From NCBI RefSeq assembly GCF_947487805.1, contig NZ_CANKXW010000001.1:1-64000 (forward strand): a stretch of DNA of 64,000 nt, written 5' to 3'. Source of the stretch: an uncultured Tateyamaria sp. Its GTDB lineage: Bacteria > Pseudomonadota > Alphaproteobacteria > Rhodobacterales > Rhodobacteraceae. The notes under the pieces are model-generated. The model was not told the DNA's origin and did no database searches. It saw nothing but the letters and a program-made list of their open reading frames with translations. This document shows, one piece after another, positions 41,881 to 50,262 of this stretch. How positions within the stretch are numbered: position 1 is the stretch's first letter; every line of letters starts with the position of its first letter. A program made the translations under genes and the position numbers.

Positions 41881-42984
41881 ATGTCCAATCCGTCGATCCT
41901 GATCCTGCCCGGCGATGGTATCGGTCCCGAAGTCATGGACCAGGTCATCCGCGTGATCGACTGGTACGGCGCCAAGCGTGACCTTGCGTTTGACGTGTCG
42001 ACGGATCTGGTGGGCGGTGCCGCCTATGACGCGCATGGTGTGCCGCTGCACGACGACACGATGGCGCGCGCGCAAGAGGTGGACGCGGTTCTGCTGGGCG
42101 CCGTTGGCGGCCCGGCCTATGACGATCTGGATTTCTCGGTCAAGCCCGAGCGCGGCCTGTTGCGCCTGCGCAAGGAAATGGATCTGTTCTCCAACCTGCG
42201 CCCGGCACAATGTTTTGACGCGCTGGCGGATTTCTCGTCGCTGAAAAAGGACATCGTTGCGGGCCTCGACATCATGATCGTGCGCGAGCTGACCTCGGGT
42301 GTCTATTTCGGCGAGCCGCGCGGCATCTTCGAAGAAGGCAATGAGCGCGTCGGCATCAACACCCAGCGCTACACCGAATCCGAGATCGAACGCGCCGCGC
42401 GATCGGCATTCGAACTGGCGATGCGCCGCAACAAGAAGGTCTGCTCGATGGAGAAGGCCAACGTGATGGAATCGGGTATCCTGTGGCGCGAGGTCGTCAC
42501 GCGCGTCGGCGCCGACTACCCCGAGGTGGAGTTGAGCCACATGTATGCCGACAACGGCGCGATGCAGCTGGTTCGCGCGCCCAAGCAGTTTGACGTGATC
42601 GTCACGGACAACCTCTTTGGTGACATCCTGTCCGACTGTGCCGCGATGCTGACCGGGTCGCTGGGCATGTTGCCGTCTGCGAGCCTTGGCGCGCCGATGG
42701 CCAATGGCCGGCCCAAGGCGATGTACGAGCCCGTGCACGGATCCGCCCCCGACATCGCGGGCCAGGGCAAGGCGAACCCGATTGCCTGCATGCTCAGCTT
42801 TGCGATGGCGCTGCGCTATTCCTTTGATCAGGGCGACGAGGCCGCGCGGCTGGAAACAGCGATCGAGAAGGTGCTGGCCGATGGTGCGCGCACCGCGGAC
42901 CTGATGGGCCCCGAGGGCGGCACACCCCTGTCCACGTCCGAGATGGGCGACGCGATCCTGGCTGCGCTGGACGCCAGCGTCTGA
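41881..42984 (+). CDS. leuB: 3-isopropylmalate dehydrogenase LeuB, 367 aa
   Basis: This NAD-dependent enzyme oxidises and decarboxylates 3-isopropylmalate to 2-oxoisocaproate in leucine synthesis. Recognisable parts: [72 protein letters not shown] [21 protein letters not shown] and [21 protein letters not shown]. Length normal; AAAGGAG precedes the ATG. A clear terminator follows at 42992. Confidence 0.98.
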   Translation: MSNPSILILPGDGIGPEVMDQVIRVIDWYGAKRDLAFDVSTDLVGGAAYDAHGVPLHDDTMARAQEVDAVLLGAVGGPAYDDLDFSVKPERGLLRLRKEMDLFSNLRPAQCFDALADFSSLKKDIVAGLDIMIVRELTSGVYFGEPRGIFEEGNERVGINTQRYTESEIERAARSAFELAMRRNKKVCSMEKANVMESGILWREVVTRVGADYPEVELSHMYADNGAMQLVRAPKQFDVIVTDNLFGDILSDCAAMLTGSLGMLPSASLGAPMANGRPKAMYEPVHGSAPDIAGQGKANPIACMLSFAMALRYSFDQGDEAARLETAIEKVLADGARTADLMGPEGGTPLSTSEMGDAILAALDASV

Positions 42985-42991
42985 CAGTCGC

Positions 42992-43024
42992 GGGCGCGCG
43001 TTAACCACGATGCGCGCCCTTTAT
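42992..43024 (+). terminator. Rho-independent terminator after leuB
   Basis: GGGCGCGC (42992-42999) and GCGCGCCC (43012-43019) form a perfect 8-bp stem with a twelve-base loop, followed by TTTAT. It lies eight bases after the leuB stop. Confidence 0.85.
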
Positions 43025-43104
43025 AAGAGGTGGTATTCCTGACTTGGGATGGAACGGCGTGGTCACCACGTTTGATCCATATTCAACGTATCAAAGGAAT
43101 TTCC

Positions 43105-43467
43105 ATGTCTCTTTTTTCTCTGCGTGCCGCTTTGTGCGGTCTTGTTCTTGGCGGTGTTGCCGCTTGCGACCTCGCCTATCCCGTGACCGTCATCGGCGAA
43201 AACGGAATGACGTTCCGGGGGTCCGCCACAGACACGTTCCTGCACGGTGGCAGTTTTCACGCGACCAATGGCACTGCTGTCTGCTCCGGCACCTATGACA
43301 AGTTTGCCGACATCAGCTCCGTCAGTTTCCCGGTGGTGTGCAACAACGGCCTGCGCGGAGTCGGTACGGCGGTGTTCCAGTCGGCGAGTACCGGTTCCGG
43401 TTTCGTCACAATGAGTGACGGCAGCCGCTGGCAGTTCATTTTTGGGCAAGGTGCCTTGGCTATATGA
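43105..43467 (+). CDS. Small lipoprotein of unknown function, 120 aa
   Basis: The signal MSLFSLRAALCGLVLGGVAAC ends in the lipobox GVAAC (Cys21), predicting a lipid anchor. The mature part (AYPVTVIGENGMTFRGSATDTFLHGGSFHATNGTAVCSGTYDKF and VSFPVVCNNGLRGVGTAVFQ) has a cysteine pair and repeated short strands, probably a small beta fold. I do not recognise the family. ATG 43105 has AAAGGA upstream. A hairpin with weak tail lies downstream at 43487-43514. Confidence 0.7.
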   Translation: MSLFSLRAALCGLVLGGVAACDLAYPVTVIGENGMTFRGSATDTFLHGGSFHATNGTAVCSGTYDKFADISSVSFPVVCNNGLRGVGTAVFQSASTGSGFVTMSDGSRWQFIFGQGALAI

Positions 43468-43486
43468 CTATTTGACCGTGACAAGG

Positions 43487-43514
43487 CGCGGGTCGGTGGA
43501 CATTCCGGCCCGCG
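43487..43514 (+). terminator. Hairpin after the lipoprotein gene
   Basis: CGCGGGTCGG (43487-43496) and CCGGCCCGCG (43505-43514) form a 10-bp stem with one mismatch. There is no good T-run (TGCTGTTG follows), so termination is uncertain; it is also 40 bases ahead of the DMT transporter start. Confidence 0.4.
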
Positions 43515-43553
43515 TGCTGTTGAACCTTGAAAAACCCTATCAAAGCGTACGCC

Positions 43554-44537
43554 ATGTCATCCAACGTCAAAGGGGCCCTGCTGGCCCTGATCGCCTTTGG
43601 GATCTTTTCCACGCACGATGTGTTCATCAAGACGCTGGGTGCGAGCTATTCCCCGATCCAGATCGTGTTCTTCAGCGTCTTGCTCAGCTTTCCGCTGGCG
43701 ACGATCATGCTGATGCGGGACGCCAAGCCGGGTACGCTGTTGCCGGTGCATCCGTGGTGGATGGCGGTGCGGACGGTGGGCGCGGTGATTACGGGCGTGT
43801 CGGCGTTCTATGCGTTTTCGAACCTGCCGTTGACGCAGACCTATGCGATCCTGTTTGCCACGCCCCTGCTGATCACGGTGCTGTCGATCCCCGTTCTGGG
43901 GGAAAAGGTGCGGCTGCCGCGCTGGTTGGCGGTGATGGTCGGGCTGGCCGGGGTCATGGTGGTGTTGCGGCCCGGTGCGACGGACCTGACATTGGGGCAT
44001 GCGGCGGCGATTCTGGCGGCTTTTGCCGGGGCGTTTGCGTCGATTGTCGTGCGCAAGATCGGGGCCGAGGAGCGCACGGTTGTGCTGTTGCTCTATCCGA
44101 TGGTGGCGAATTTCATCGTCATGGGGGTGGCGCTGATCTTTGTCTATGAGCCGATGCCGGGGGAACACTTGGCCATGCTGGCCATCATCTCGGTCATGGC
44201 GTGGGTTGCGGGACGGTTCATCATCGCGGCGTACCAGACGGGTGAGGCGGCCATCGTGGCGCCGATGCAGTATTCGCAGATCCTGTGGGCCACGGCCTAT
44301 GGGCTGATCTTTTTTGACGAGACGCCGGATCTGTTCACCGGTGTGGGGGCGGCGATCATCATCGGGTCGGGCCTGTTCATCGTGTTCCGCGAAAGCACGC
44401 CGGGCAATTCGGAGAACACGCCCGTGCTCCGCACCCGGACGCGGATCGGGACACCCGGCACCTTTCGTGTCAGCAGCCTGATGACCAGCGGGCGGCACCG
44501 CGACAAGGCACTTGCCAAAGACCGTGTGCCGGAGTAA
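43554..44537 (+). CDS. EamA/DMT-family transporter, 327 aa
   Basis: This is a membrane transporter with ten predicted helices in two EamA repeats (KGALLALIAFGIFSTHDVFIKTLGASYSPIQI begins the first, AILAAFAGAFASIVVRKIG the second). Family members export amino acids, nucleosides or other metabolites; the substrate is unknown. ATG 43554 fits the family start; a TTG nine codons earlier is possible. The polar C-terminal tail (about 290-327) is outside the membrane. It ends 15 bases before tRNA-Pro. Confidence 0.92.
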   Translation: MSSNVKGALLALIAFGIFSTHDVFIKTLGASYSPIQIVFFSVLLSFPLATIMLMRDAKPGTLLPVHPWWMAVRTVGAVITGVSAFYAFSNLPLTQTYAILFATPLLITVLSIPVLGEKVRLPRWLAVMVGLAGVMVVLRPGATDLTLGHAAAILAAFAGAFASIVVRKIGAEERTVVLLLYPMVANFIVMGVALIFVYEPMPGEHLAMLAIISVMAWVAGRFIIAAYQTGEAAIVAPMQYSQILWATAYGLIFFDETPDLFTGVGAAIIIGSGLFIVFRESTPGNSENTPVLRTRTRIGTPGTFRVSSLMTSGRHRDKALAKDRVPE

Positions 44538-44552
44538 TCCGCCCGGCACGGT

Positions 44553-44629
44553 CGGAGTGTAGCTCAGCCTGGTAGAGCACTGTCTTCGGGAGGCAGGGGC
44601 CGGAGGTTCGAATCCTCTCACTCCGACCA
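44553..44629 (+). tRNA. tRNA-Pro (anticodon CGG)
   Basis: A 77-nt cloverleaf: acceptor CGGAGTG with CACTCCG, D-arm GCTCAGCCTGGTAGAGC, anticodon stem CTGTC/GGCAG with loop TTCGGGA (anticodon CGG), T-arm GGAGGTTCGAATCCTC and an encoded CCA. It stands immediately before the catabolic cluster. Confidence 0.97.
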
Positions 44630-44644
44630 ATTTCCCAACCGCGA

Positions 44645-45574
44645 TCAGAACGCCACGCGATCCCCGCCCTTGAGCGCGAGGATTTCGCGGGCTTCGTCGG
44701 GGGTGGCGACTTCGTTGCCCAGATCCTCGACGATGCGGCGGATCTTGGCCACCTGTTCGGCGTTCGACACGGCCAGTTGGCCACGGTTTATGAACAGGCT
44801 GTCCTCGAGGCCCACGCGCACATTGCCGCCCATCTGGCTGGCCGTGGTGGCCAGCGGCATCTGCGCGCCGCCCGCGCCCAGAACGGACCAGCGATAATCG
44901 TCGCCAAAGAGCCGGTCGGCGGTGCGTTTCATAAAGATCAGGTTGTCGATCTCGGGGCCGATCCCGCCAAGGATGCCAAAGATGAACTGGATGAACACCG
45001 GTGCCTTGAACAGACCCTGCGCCATGCAGAATTTCAGGTTATAGAGGTGGCCCACGTCATAGCATTCGTGCTCGAACTTGATGTCATGGGGGGCCAGCGT
45101 CTCGGCGGCCTCGCGGATGTCGGCAAAGGTGTTGCGGAAGATGTTCGCCTCTGACCCTTCGACATAGTCCTTTTCCCAGTCGTATTTCCAATCGTCATAG
45201 CGCCCGGCCAGCGGGTGAAAGGCAAAGTTCATGGAGCCCATGTTGAGGCTGCACATTTCCGGACTGAAGCGGGTTGCGGCCTCGATCCGTTCGCGGATCC
45301 GCATCGTGGGCGCGCCGCCGGTGGTGATGTTGACCACCGCATTGGTCGACTGTTTCACGCGCGACAGGATCGGCGCGTAGTGGTCGGGCGTGACCGAAGG
45401 GCGGAAGTCGTCGGGGTCGCGGGTGTGCAGGTGCAGGATGGAGGCCCCAGCCTCGGCGGCGGCGATGGCCTGTTCGGCGATGTCGTTCTGCGTGATCGGC
45501 AGGTGATCGGACATGGTCGGCGTGTGGATCGACCCCGTGACCGCACATGTGATGATGGTTTTGTTCTTGGCCAT
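44645..45574 (-). CDS. BKACE-family beta-keto acid cleavage enzyme, 309 aa
   Basis: This is a zinc-dependent enzyme (formerly DUF849, KCE family) that condenses a beta-keto acid with acetyl-CoA to give a new CoA ester plus acetoacetate. The zinc motif HLHTRDP is near residue 47; other family parts are IITCAVTGSIHTPTMSDHLPITQNDIAEQAI, NITTGGAP and the C-terminal RVGLEDSLFINRGQLAVSNAEQV. Characterised members act on 3-keto-5-aminohexanoate, dehydrocarnitine and others. The neighbouring importer, dehydrogenase and demethylase-type genes favour a dehydrocarnitine-like substrate, which is inference. It is the last gene of the ABC transporter operon, three bases from livM. Confidence 0.94.
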   Translation of the reverse strand: MAKNKTIITCAVTGSIHTPTMSDHLPITQNDIAEQAIAAAEAGASILHLHTRDPDDFRPSVTPDHYAPILSRVKQSTNAVVNITTGGAPTMRIRERIEAATRFSPEMCSLNMGSMNFAFHPLAGRYDDWKYDWEKDYVEGSEANIFRNTFADIREAAETLAPHDIKFEHECYDVGHLYNLKFCMAQGLFKAPVFIQFIFGILGGIGPEIDNLIFMKRTADRLFGDDYRWSVLGAGGAQMPLATTASQMGGNVRVGLEDSLFINRGQLAVSNAEQVAKIRRIVEDLGNEVATPDEAREILALKGGDRVAF

Positions 45575-45577
45575 GGA

Positions 45578-46594
45578 TCAGTTGCCTTTGTTCTGTGTGT
45601 TGACGCGGTAGCTGAGCGGGAAGAGTTCCAGGTCGTAACGGTCGCGCACAAGGCCCCAGACGCCCTTGGGGGCCTTGAGCATGATGACGATCGCTACGGC
45701 GCCCAGAACCATGAGATAGATTGTGCCGAAATCCGCAAGGGTTTCGCGCAGCAGGAAAAAGAGGAGCGTGCCGATGATCGGCCCTTCCAGCGTTCCGATG
45801 CCGCCGATGACGACGATGAAGATCACGAAGGCCGTCCAGTCGTTGACGGAAAACGCGGCATCAGGCGAGATCCGCAGCTTTTGCAGAAAGAGCAGCCCGC
45901 CGATGACTGCGGTGAAGGCGGAGGTGACCACGTAGACCTCGAGTTTGGTGCGCCAGATGTCGATACCGAGGCCTGCGGCGGCAGTTTCACTGTCGCGGAT
46001 GGCAGTCAGGGCAAGGCCCCGGCGTGAGCGCAGAAAGAGGTAGACACAGGCCATCACCGTGACCGCCGCCCCCAGCGCTAGCCAGTAGCTGAGCGCCTCG
46101 CGGGCCGACCGGCCATCGGCGAGCGATTTGACGATGCCCACGGGCAGGGATGTGCCGGACCCGCCCCCCAGCGCCGAGATCTGGGCGAAAGTCAGGCGGA
46201 ACACCTCGGCCACGACCCATGTGCCGATGGCGAAATAGGCCCCCTTGAGCCGAAATATCAGCGCCGCGACCGGCACCGACAGCGCGGCCGCCAGCACCCC
46301 GGCCAGCAGGATCGCCGCAATCGGGTGCAGCCCGCCAAAGATCGTGAGGGCAAAGAGCATGTAGCCGCCAAAGCCCACAAAGGCCTGCTGGCCCACGGAC
46401 ACGAGGCCCGCATAGCCCGCCATCAGGTTCCACAGGCAGGCCAGCGACAGGTAGAGAAAGATCTCGCCCATCAGGCGCAGGTCGGCGCGGCCCGCCCACC
46501 ACGGGGCGAGGGCCAGGACGATCAGAGCAAGGGCCGCGATGATCATCGCGATGCGGCTGGCGCGGGTGGCGCGGGTGACGGTTGCGGTGCTCAA
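45578..46594 (-). CDS. Branched-chain-type ABC transporter permease, LivM family, 338 aa
   Basis: This is one of two inner-membrane permease subunits of a Liv-type importer, with about nine hydrophobic helices. The family segment GAYFAIGTWVVAEVFRLTFAQI and the cytoplasmic coupling loop RDSETAAAGLGIDIWRTKL are visible. The start appears to be TTG at 46594, overlapping the stop of the upstream permease and preceded by GAGGG; an ATG 17 codons later would remove part of the first helix. The Liv family imports amino acids but also many amides, quaternary amines and aromatics. Confidence 0.94.
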   Translation of the reverse strand: MSTATVTRATRASRIAMIIAALALIVLALAPWWAGRADLRLMGEIFLYLSLACLWNLMAGYAGLVSVGQQAFVGFGGYMLFALTIFGGLHPIAAILLAGVLAAALSVPVAALIFRLKGAYFAIGTWVVAEVFRLTFAQISALGGGSGTSLPVGIVKSLADGRSAREALSYWLALGAAVTVMACVYLFLRSRRGLALTAIRDSETAAAGLGIDIWRTKLEVYVVTSAFTAVIGGLLFLQKLRISPDAAFSVNDWTAFVIFIVVIGGIGTLEGPIIGTLLFFLLRETLADFGTIYLMVLGAVAIVIMLKAPKGVWGLVRDRYDLELFPLSYRVNTQNKGN

Positions 46595-47457
46595 TGCTCT
46601 ACCCTCGGGAACAGGCCGTTTGGACGCACGGCGAGAACGATCAGAAAGGCGACGTGTCCGGCCAGCACCTGCCAGCCGGGATCGATCTTGGCGCCCACGG
46701 TCTGGGCCACGCCAAGGATGACGCCGCCCGCCAGAGTGCCCCAGATGTTGCCCAGCCCGCCGATGATCACCGCCTCGAAGCCAAAGATCAGCCGCCCGCC
46801 GCCGATGGCGGGATCAAAGCTGGTGCGGACGCCCAGAAGAATCCCCGCGATGGCGGTCACGGCAAGGGCCAGCGCCATGGCGAGGCCAAAGACATGCGCC
46901 TTGTTCAGGCCCATCAGCTGGGCGATGTCCTGATTGTCGGACACCGCGCGGAATCCGCGCCCGAGGGCGGTCGCATAGAACACCCATTGCAGCGTCGCGA
47001 TGACCGCGATGGCCATGGCAAAGGTCAGGAGCGGCAGCACCCCGATGGTCAGCCCGCCCGCCGACAGGCTTGCCGTTTCGATGGCACCTGCGTTCAGTTT
47101 CTGCGGATCGGCGGTATACCCTTCAAGCAGGGCGTTTTGCAGGATCACTGACAGCCCGAACGTCACAAGGAGCGGCGGCAGGATATCCGGGCCCAGGGTC
47201 TGGTTCAAAAGGCCCCGTTGCAGGATATACCCGATCCCGGCCATCGCGGGCATCACGATCAGCAGGGCGACAAACGGGTGGATGCCCAGCATCACGGTGG
47301 TGGACAGGCCCAGATAGGCGGCGAGGATGATCAGGTCGCCATGGGCGATATTGACCAGCCGCATGACCCCGAAGATCAGCGACAGCCCGGCGGCAAAGAG
47401 CGCATAAAGCCCGCCCAGCAAAACGCCCTGGACGACGGCGTTGACCCATTCGATCAT
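46591..47457 (-). CDS. Branched-chain-type ABC transporter permease, LivH family, 288 aa
   Basis: This is the second permease, with about eight helices and the characteristic opening VVQGVLLGGLYALFAAGLSLIFGVMRLVNIAHGDL, and the coupling loop GRGFRAVSDNQDIAQLMGLN. ATG 47457 overlaps the stop of the ATPase gene before it; a frame 30 codons longer is a shadow. Its order in the operon (ATPases, then LivH, LivM) is normal for Liv systems. Confidence 0.95.
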   Translation of the reverse strand: MIEWVNAVVQGVLLGGLYALFAAGLSLIFGVMRLVNIAHGDLIILAAYLGLSTTVMLGIHPFVALLIVMPAMAGIGYILQRGLLNQTLGPDILPPLLVTFGLSVILQNALLEGYTADPQKLNAGAIETASLSAGGLTIGVLPLLTFAMAIAVIATLQWVFYATALGRGFRAVSDNQDIAQLMGLNKAHVFGLAMALALAVTAIAGILLGVRTSFDPAIGGGRLIFGFEAVIIGGLGNIWGTLAGGVILGVAQTVGAKIDPGWQVLAGHVAFLIVLAVRPNGLFPRVEH

Positions 47458-48164
47458 GGTGCGACTCCGAAATATGCGGCGGTGATCTGGTCGCGGGTGA
47501 TGTCCTCGACCCGACCGGTCAGCGACACGCGCCCCTCTTGCAGGCAATAGACGCGGGACGACACGGCCAGCGCCTTGGTGATGTCCTGTTCGACGATCAT
47601 CGCGGTCATGCCGTCGCCCACGATGCCCGGCAGGGCGTCATAGATGGATTTGATGATCACCGGCGCGAGGCCGAGGCTGATTTCGTCAAAAAGGATCAGG
47701 TCGGGATTCGACATCAGCGCCCGCCCGATGGCGACCATCTGTTGCTGGCCTCCCGACAGGGAGGTCGACGGCTGGGCGCGCCGTTCGGCGAGCACCGGAA
47801 AGAGGTCATAGACCGCGTCCAGCCCCCATGGCCCGGCCCGTCCGACCGTGCCGCCGAGTTTCAGGTTCTCCTCGACCGAGAGGGAGGGAAAGAGCTGTCG
47901 GCCCTCGGGCACCAGCGCGATACCGGCATAGGCGACCTGATCGGCGCGCAGCGCGCCGATGGGCTGGCCCTTGAACCGGACCTGTGCCGCGCCATTGCCC
48001 AAAAGGCCCGAGATCGACCGCATCAGCGTCGTCTTGCCCGCGCCATTGGCGCCGATGATCGCGATCACCTCGCCGGCGTGGACATCCATGTCGATGCCAT
48101 AGAGCGCCTGGAAATCCCCGTAATGGGCGTCGAGCCCGGACAGGGTCAGAACCGGATCAGACAT
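47454..48164 (-). CDS. ABC transporter ATPase, LivF family, 236 aa
   Basis: This is a nucleotide-binding subunit with Walker A GANGAGKTT, an intact signature LSGGQQQMVAIGRALM, Walker B LILFDEIS and the H-loop-containing segment IVEQDI. It powers the importer together with the LivG-type partner. ATG 48164 overlaps the previous gene by eight bases; a longer frame exists. It stands between livG and livH. Confidence 0.95.
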   Translation of the reverse strand: MSDPVLTLSGLDAHYGDFQALYGIDMDVHAGEVIAIIGANGAGKTTLMRSISGLLGNGAAQVRFKGQPIGALRADQVAYAGIALVPEGRQLFPSLSVEENLKLGGTVGRAGPWGLDAVYDLFPVLAERRAQPSTSLSGGQQQMVAIGRALMSNPDLILFDEISLGLAPVIIKSIYDALPGIVGDGMTAMIVEQDITKALAVSSRVYCLQEGRVSLTGRVEDITRDQITAAYFGVAP

Positions 48165-48885
48165 CGGGATCGACCCCCAGGTAGATTTCCTTGACTTGCG
48201 CGCTGTCCATGATGGTCTTGGGCGGGCCTTCGGCGATCTTTTTGCCAAAGTCGATGACGATCAGCCGTTCGACCACGGCAAGCAGGGCGTGCACCACATG
48301 TTCGATCCAGATGATCGTGGTGCCACCCGCGTGCACGCGTTGAATGGTTTCGATCAGGGCGGTGCATTCCGCCTCGGTCAGGCCGCCCGCGATTTCGTCG
48401 AGCAGCAGCAGCCGGGGACGCGCGGCGAGGGCGCGCGCCATCTCGAGCCGCTTGCGTTCCAGCAGGGTCAGCGTTCCGGCACGGACATTGGCCTTGAGCA
48501 GAAGGCCGGTGTCGTCCAGCACCGACAGCACGTGGGCCTCGGCCTCGGCGCCGCGCAGGCCCGCGCCTTCCATCGCGCCGACCAGTGCGTTTTCGAATAC
48601 GGTCATGCCGCCAAAGGGCTGCGGCACCTGAAAGGATCGCGCGATGCCCATCTTGCAGCGTTGCGCGGCCCCGGTGGCCGAGATGTCCTGCCCCCCGAAG
48701 GTGATGGTGCCCGCATCCGGGGGCAGCGCCCCGGTGATGAGGTTGAAGAGGGATGTCTTGCCCGCCCCGTTGGGCCCGAGGATGCCGACGGCTTCGCCTT
48801 CGGCCACCTCAAAGCTGGTGCCATCGGCCACCACAACAGCCCCGAAGGACTTGTGCAGACCGGAGATGGACAACAGGGCGGGCAT
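48157..48885 (-). CDS. ABC transporter ATPase, LivG family, 242 aa
   Basis: This is the partner nucleotide-binding subunit. Walker A is GPNGAGKTSLFNLI and Walker B is LLLLDEIAGGL. The signature motif is unusual: in place of LSGGQ or LSYGQ it reads LTLLERKRLEMARALA. Such variants occur in part of the LivG family, but the change means one of the two ATP sites is probably degenerate. ATG 48885 is followed by a normal family start (ALLSISGLHKSFGAVVVADG). It is seven bases from the binding-protein gene. Confidence 0.93.
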   Translation of the reverse strand: MPALLSISGLHKSFGAVVVADGTSFEVAEGEAVGILGPNGAGKTSLFNLITGALPPDAGTITFGGQDISATGAAQRCKMGIARSFQVPQPFGGMTVFENALVGAMEGAGLRGAEAEAHVLSVLDDTGLLLKANVRAGTLTLLERKRLEMARALAARPRLLLLDEIAGGLTEAECTALIETIQRVHAGGTTIIWIEHVVHALLAVVERLIVIDFGKKIAEGPPKTIMDSAQVKEIYLGVDPDV

Positions 48886-48891
48886 GTTCGC

Positions 48892-50163
48892 TTAACCCAA
48901 CAGTTGCAGGTCACCGCCCACAGGGATCTGCGGGGCGTGGCTGTTGTTGGTGATGACCAGTTCGACACCGTCGCCGGATTTCTGCCATTGGCCCGAGACC
49001 AGCGGTGTCTTCGACACGTTGGGCACGGGGCCTGCGGACCAGTTCACGTCGCCCACGATCGTCGACATGTTGGTGCCCTTGATGGCGGCGGCGATGGCGT
49101 CGGGATCGTCCAGATCCTCGGCCCGGCTGATGGCGTTGGCGACCACCTCGAACAGCGCGTGCTTGAACCCGATGGGCTGGGTCCAGGGGCGGCCTGTCGC
49201 GGCGGTATAGCCGCCCGCCAGATCACCTGCGGACGTGCCCGTCAGCGACGAGTTGAACGGGTGGTTCGGCGACCACCAGATTTCCGTGGTCAGGCCCACG
49301 CCACGATCGCCCAGTGCCGCGATGGCCGAGGGAAAGAGCAGCGCCTTGCCGATGGTCGCGACCTTGGGGTTGAACCCCTGTTGCGCGGCCTGCGCCCAGA
49401 AGGTGCCGAAATCCGGCGGGATCATCACGCCGGTGACGATCTCGCAGCCTGCGTCCTTGAATGCGGCGATATAGTTGGAAAAGTCGTCGTTGAGCGGTTG
49501 GAATCGGCCCGGATCGATCAATTCGAACCCTTGCGCGGCAAGCGGTGCGGGCAGGCCCAGTTCGGGATGGCCCCATGCATTGCCGTCGGCGTCATTGGGG
49601 AACAGCCCGCCGACCTTTTTCGCGACACCGCTGTCGTTCCACAGGCCGGTGAAGTTGGCGATGACGTCCTCTAGCCCCCAGAAGAAGTGGTAGGTGTACT
49701 GGAACCCTTCGGCCGGGTTGCCGCCGCGGCCAAAGAAATAGGGCTGCCACGGGGCGTCGGTGGTGACACAGGGCACTTCGTTGATTTCGGCCTGATCCGC
49801 CACGGGATTGGTGGTGTCGGGGGTTGCGGCGGCGGTGATGATATCCACCTCGTCCGACAGGATCAGTTCGGCGGCCACTTCGGCGGCGCGGTTGGGGTTG
49901 GACTGGCTGTCCTTCTTGATGATCTCGATATTGTAGGTCTTGCCATTGTTGGTGACCCCGCCCGCGAAATGCGCGCGCAGCCCTTCGAGGATATAGTCAT
50001 CCGCCTCGGCGAACCCCGCCAGCGGCCCGGTCGAGGGCGTGACAAAGCCGACCTTGATCGTCGGATTGGCGGCGTAGGCCCGTGTCGCCGTCAGGATCGC
50101 GGGCGATGCCACGGTGGCGGCGAGCCCGCCCAGAATCGTCCGTCTGTTTGCCTTGTAAGTCAT
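48892..50163 (-). CDS. ABC transporter substrate-binding protein, Liv/amide type, 423 aa
   Basis: This is the periplasmic receptor of the importer. The N-terminal signal has twin arginines (NRRTILGGLAATVASPAIL) and resembles a Tat signal. The mature part is a type I binding fold (IKVGFVTPSTGPLAGFAEADDYILEGL, IIKKDSQSNPNRAAEVAAELI). Segments rich in Trp/Phe/Tyr (QPYFFGRGGNPAEGFQYTYHFFWG and EIWWSPNHPF) could form an aromatic cage for a quaternary ammonium group; this is only a suggestion. It is the first gene of the six-gene transporter operon. Confidence 0.94.
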   Translation of the reverse strand: MTYKANRRTILGGLAATVASPAILTATRAYAANPTIKVGFVTPSTGPLAGFAEADDYILEGLRAHFAGGVTNNGKTYNIEIIKKDSQSNPNRAAEVAAELILSDEVDIITAAATPDTTNPVADQAEINEVPCVTTDAPWQPYFFGRGGNPAEGFQYTYHFFWGLEDVIANFTGLWNDSGVAKKVGGLFPNDADGNAWGHPELGLPAPLAAQGFELIDPGRFQPLNDDFSNYIAAFKDAGCEIVTGVMIPPDFGTFWAQAAQQGFNPKVATIGKALLFPSAIAALGDRGVGLTTEIWWSPNHPFNSSLTGTSAGDLAGGYTAATGRPWTQPIGFKHALFEVVANAISRAEDLDDPDAIAAAIKGTNMSTIVGDVNWSAGPVPNVSKTPLVSGQWQKSGDGVELVITNNSHAPQIPVGGDLQLLG

Positions 50164-50262
50164 GTCTCTCCTCCCTGAGATTATGCTGTCGTCATTGGTC
50201 GGGCGTCTGTGCGCCTCTTTCTTATGTGTCTTGCCGATGGTGCTGGGCTTGGGCCATCCCGG

